This document shows positions 6,747 through 8,077 of a DNA stretch of 8,077 bases, one piece after another; positions within the stretch are counted from its first letter, which is position 1, and every line of letters starts with the position of its first letter. The position numbers and the translations under genes were made by a program. The notes beneath the pieces were generated by a model that was given only the letters and a program-made list of their open reading frames with translations, ran no database searches and had not been told where the DNA came from. Source of the DNA: Bacteroidota bacterium (GTDB lineage Bacteria > Bacteroidota > Bacteroidia > Bacteroidales > GCA-2748055); assembly GCA_024244665.1 (NCBI GenBank), contig JAAEOI010000486.1, positions 1-8,077 on the forward strand, in the 5' to 3' direction.

Positions 6747-7379
6747 TTAAAATGCCAGGCCGATTGATATTCCACCACGGAGCCCAAATTTATCAGAAGG
6801 ATGACCTATATTCTCACCCGGTATAGTTATCTCAATCACGTTTTTGATATTATATGCGAGTCCCAACCAGGCATCGACAAGGAATAAGTCTTTCAGAACC
6901 AACTGAAAACCCAGGTTAATCGCAATGCTGTAATCGATCTCGGTTGCCGCTGAGTTTTCCTCCTGATTTTCTGTTTCGAGTTTCTTATATCTGAAATTCG
7001 GGGCCAGGTAGATGCCCCTGGGGGCAGGTCTCTTTTTTGACAGGTAATACCTGAATTCCGGGGTTATACTGAATCCGGTAGAAAAGAATACCTCATCATC
7101 GTAATGAGGGAAATCCCAGGAATAATAGAAGCCCAGTTGGGCACTGATATTTTCAGTAAAGGCTCTTTCGTATTTCAGAACCCCAACATTGAAAGCCCAG
7201 CTTAGCAGGTCGGTCTTCACGGCATTCTTTACAGGCTTCGAAGGTGAAATACTTTTTGGAGGTGCAACAATGGAATCTCCCTCTGTTGTTACAATGAGAT
7301 CCAGGTCCTGAGAAAAACTCCTGGAGGCCAGGAAAAGGAAGAAAACCGTAAGAATCGTTGACAAGAGTTGACTTTTCAT
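6747..7379 (-). CDS. outer-membrane beta-barrel protein, DUF3575-like
   Basis: From the ATG at 7377-7379 the product has 210 residues. Its signal peptide (MKSQLLSTILTVFFLFLASR, then SFSQ) has a likely cut after residue 23 or 24. An upstream ATG at 7406 would add nine residues ahead of a normal signal and is judged less likely. After a proline-rich linker (about 36-50) come alternating beta strands: AVKTDLLSWAFNVGVLKYER, AQLGFYYSWDF, ITPEFRYYLS, GIYLAPNFRYKKLE, DYSIAINLGFQLVL, DAWLGLAYNIKNVIEI and LRGGISIGLAF. The NAVKTDLL...YER opening and PEFRYYL...GIYLAPNFRY core fit the DUF3575 pattern of Bacteroidota small barrels, and the terminal phenylalanine is typical of outer-membrane proteins. Function is unknown. 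It is transcribed alone, convergent with the propeller genes. Confidence 0.8.
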   Translation of the reverse strand: MKSQLLSTILTVFFLFLASRSFSQDLDLIVTTEGDSIVAPPKSISPSKPVKNAVKTDLLSWAFNVGVLKYERAFTENISAQLGFYYSWDFPHYDDEVFFSTGFSITPEFRYYLSKKRPAPRGIYLAPNFRYKKLETENQEENSAATEIDYSIAINLGFQLVLKDLFLVDAWLGLAYNIKNVIEITIPGENIGHPSDKFGLRGGISIGLAF

Positions 7380-7737
7380 GACTGCTGAGGTGTTGATGAA
7401 AATCAATAGGTTACAATTATTGAGACGTATAAGTCAAGTATTATGTTGACAATTATTGGCCTGTCAGTATCAAAACTTTGCCATTCTCAGGTTCTATAAC
7501 AACTGTCCGATTAAGCTAAATAGTGGAGACTATTCAGCCTCCTGCTCATTCTGATAAATAGCGATTTATTACATTCCCACCCATTATTCCCCTCATATTG
7601 TCCTTGCGGTTGATATTGCCGTAGGATAAGCAGAGAGGAATACACAGCGGTTGTGGAATGGGCAAGACAGGAAGGATTAGTTCTGGGCATGGATACTGGT
7701 TGGTCCCAGGCCAGCGTTGCCAGCGTTCCCATCGTCA
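7380..7737. other. 358-base stretch with no intact gene
   Basis: The stretch lies between the barrel gene and the kinase end. The part near 7380-7500 is AT-rich and should hold the barrel gene's promoter on the minus strand, but no confident -33/-7 pair was found. It holds two perfect small hairpins (7519-7534 and 7554-7569), a 9-base tandem repeat GCCAGCGTT (7710-7718 and 7719-7727) and a possible plus-strand coding relic from 7614. Long frames on either strand here lack starts, codon coherence or family resemblance over their length. Confidence 0.5.
7519..7569. repeat. pair of perfect 6-4-6 inverted repeats
   Basis: AATAGT-GGAG-ACTATT (7519-7534) and ATAAAT-AGCG-ATTTAT (7554-7569) each form a 6-base stem with a four-base loop, 19 bases apart. 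They differ in sequence. No T-run follows either one, so a standard intrinsic terminator is not supported. Position downstream of the leftward kinase gene would suit transcript-end structures. Confidence 0.4.
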
Positions 7738-7760
7738 CTACACAGGCAATGTCACAATAA
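7614..7760 (+). pseudogene. possible C-terminal relic of a PflX-like radical SAM gene
   Basis: After a TGA at 7611-7613 this frame reads 48 codons without an ATG near its beginning: YCRRISREEYTAVVEWARQE, then GLVLGMDTGW and SQASVASVPIVTTQAMSQ. The RRISREEY...A..EWAR..GL pattern resembles the last segment of PflX-type radical SAM proteins (RRITxEEYxxxxxxAxxxGL), and YCPCG just before the TGA is weakly like the QYxP motif preceding it. The final third has no recognisable counterpart and overlaps the kinase end. Resemblance is by memory over about 25 residues; chance is a real alternative. Confidence 0.2.
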
Positions 7761-8077
7761 ATTCAGTTCCTTTGCCCGGGCTGCTTTCAAACTCAATTGT
7801 TCCATTATGCTTGTCAACTATTTTCTTTACAATTTCTAAACCTATACCCGTACCTTCTCCCGGGGGTTTGGTAGTGAAAAACGGATCGAATATTCTATCT
7901 GCAATATCTTTTGGTATCCCTTTCCCTGAGTCTTTTATCTTAACACTCACGTGAGTATCTGTTTGATTAACGCTAATTTCAATTGTACCTCGATAGTCTA
8001 TAGCATATGCTGCATTATTTATCAGGTTGGTCCATACCTGGTTCAGCTCATCAGGGAAACATAACAGTTCGGGAACA
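7738..8077 (-). CDS. histidine kinase, C-terminal ATPase domain (5' part outside window)
   Basis: The reverse frame is open from the window edge (8077) to TAG at 7738-7740 and gives 112 residues, all within a HATPase_c domain. The N box is QVWTNLINNAAYAI, the G1 box KDSGKGIP, the F box DPFFTTKPPGEGTGIGL (running into G2), and the tail is HNGTIEFESSPGKGTEFIVTLPV. These are the ATP-binding elements of sensor kinases. A GTG at 7948-7950 lies inside the domain and is not a start. The histidine region and sensor lie to the right of the window, so the signal and partner regulator cannot be told. It is a different protein from the kinase at 1874-3235; the barrel gene 358 bases downstream on the same strand is probably a separate unit. 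Confidence 0.92.
   Translation of the reverse strand, partial: VPELLCFPDELNQVWTNLINNAAYAIDYRGTIEISVNQTDTHVSVKIKDSGKGIPKDIADRIFDPFFTTKPPGEGTGIGLEIVKKIVDKHNGTIEFESSPGKGTEFIVTLPV

Noticed and set aside
7469..7487. Reverse-strand TGGCAAAGTTTTGA as a sigma-54 site for the barrel gene
   Set aside because: The spacing is one base too short and the -12 block is incomplete.
7511..7738. Leftward 75-residue frame directly after the kinase stop
   Set aside because: It has no family resemblance and an unlikely composition for a small protein. It overlaps the hairpins, and the opposite strand looks more coding in its right half.
7658..7954. Rightward 98-residue frame
   Set aside because: It is antisense to the conserved ATPase domain of the kinase, whose motifs are clear.
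1..8077. CRISPR array, tRNA/rRNA, insertion sequence ends or attachment sites
   Set aside because: No regularly spaced repeats, no cloverleaf or rRNA motifs, no transposase-like frame and no flanking terminal repeats were seen on reading both strands.

Overview
The window looks like a piece of a Bacteroidota chromosome, probably a marine or gut-type polysaccharide degrader. No taxonomic search was possible. The reasons are moderate GC with AT-rich gaps, no strong Shine-Dalgarno sites, a FtsX/MacB-type permease beside a sigma-54 activator and kinase, lipoprotein and outer-membrane barrel genes, and sulfatase- and GH43-like sequence.

Left part (1-3235): the 5' end of an ABC-transporter permease runs leftward from 311. 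Diverging from it is a two-component pair: an NtrC-class sigma-54-dependent response regulator (514-1884) and a membrane histidine kinase (1874-3235) overlapping it by 11 bases. The 202-base divergent gap holds a sigma-54 type -24/-12 element pointing at the permease. About 89 bases upstream of the inferred transcription start lies a 7+3+7 inverted repeat, where an enhancer for an NtrC-type protein would be expected. The kinase has two membrane segments with almost no loop between them, as in kinases that sense through a partner transporter. I infer a transporter-sensing loop with sigma-54 output.

Middle part (3453-6583): two tandem paralogous genes encode exported proteins with a beta-sandwich followed by a GH43/GH32-like five-bladed propeller. 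The first is an odd chimera, in which a lipoprotein signal is followed by about 110 residues from the interior of an arylsulfatase and then by the sandwich and propeller. The second is broken: one frameshift near 5819-5823 splits it, and against the first copy it lacks about 88 codons of sandwich and about 34 codons of propeller. Together they look like a rearranged, partly decaying remnant of a sulfated-glycan locus.

Right part (6584-8077): a short convergent gap is followed by a leftward DUF3575-like outer-membrane barrel protein (6747-7379). Next comes a 358-base stretch with no intact gene, containing two small perfect hairpins and a possible coding relic on the plus strand. The window ends inside the C-terminal ATPase domain of a second histidine kinase (7738-8077, leftward). 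I saw no tRNA, rRNA, CRISPR array or recognisable insertion sequence.
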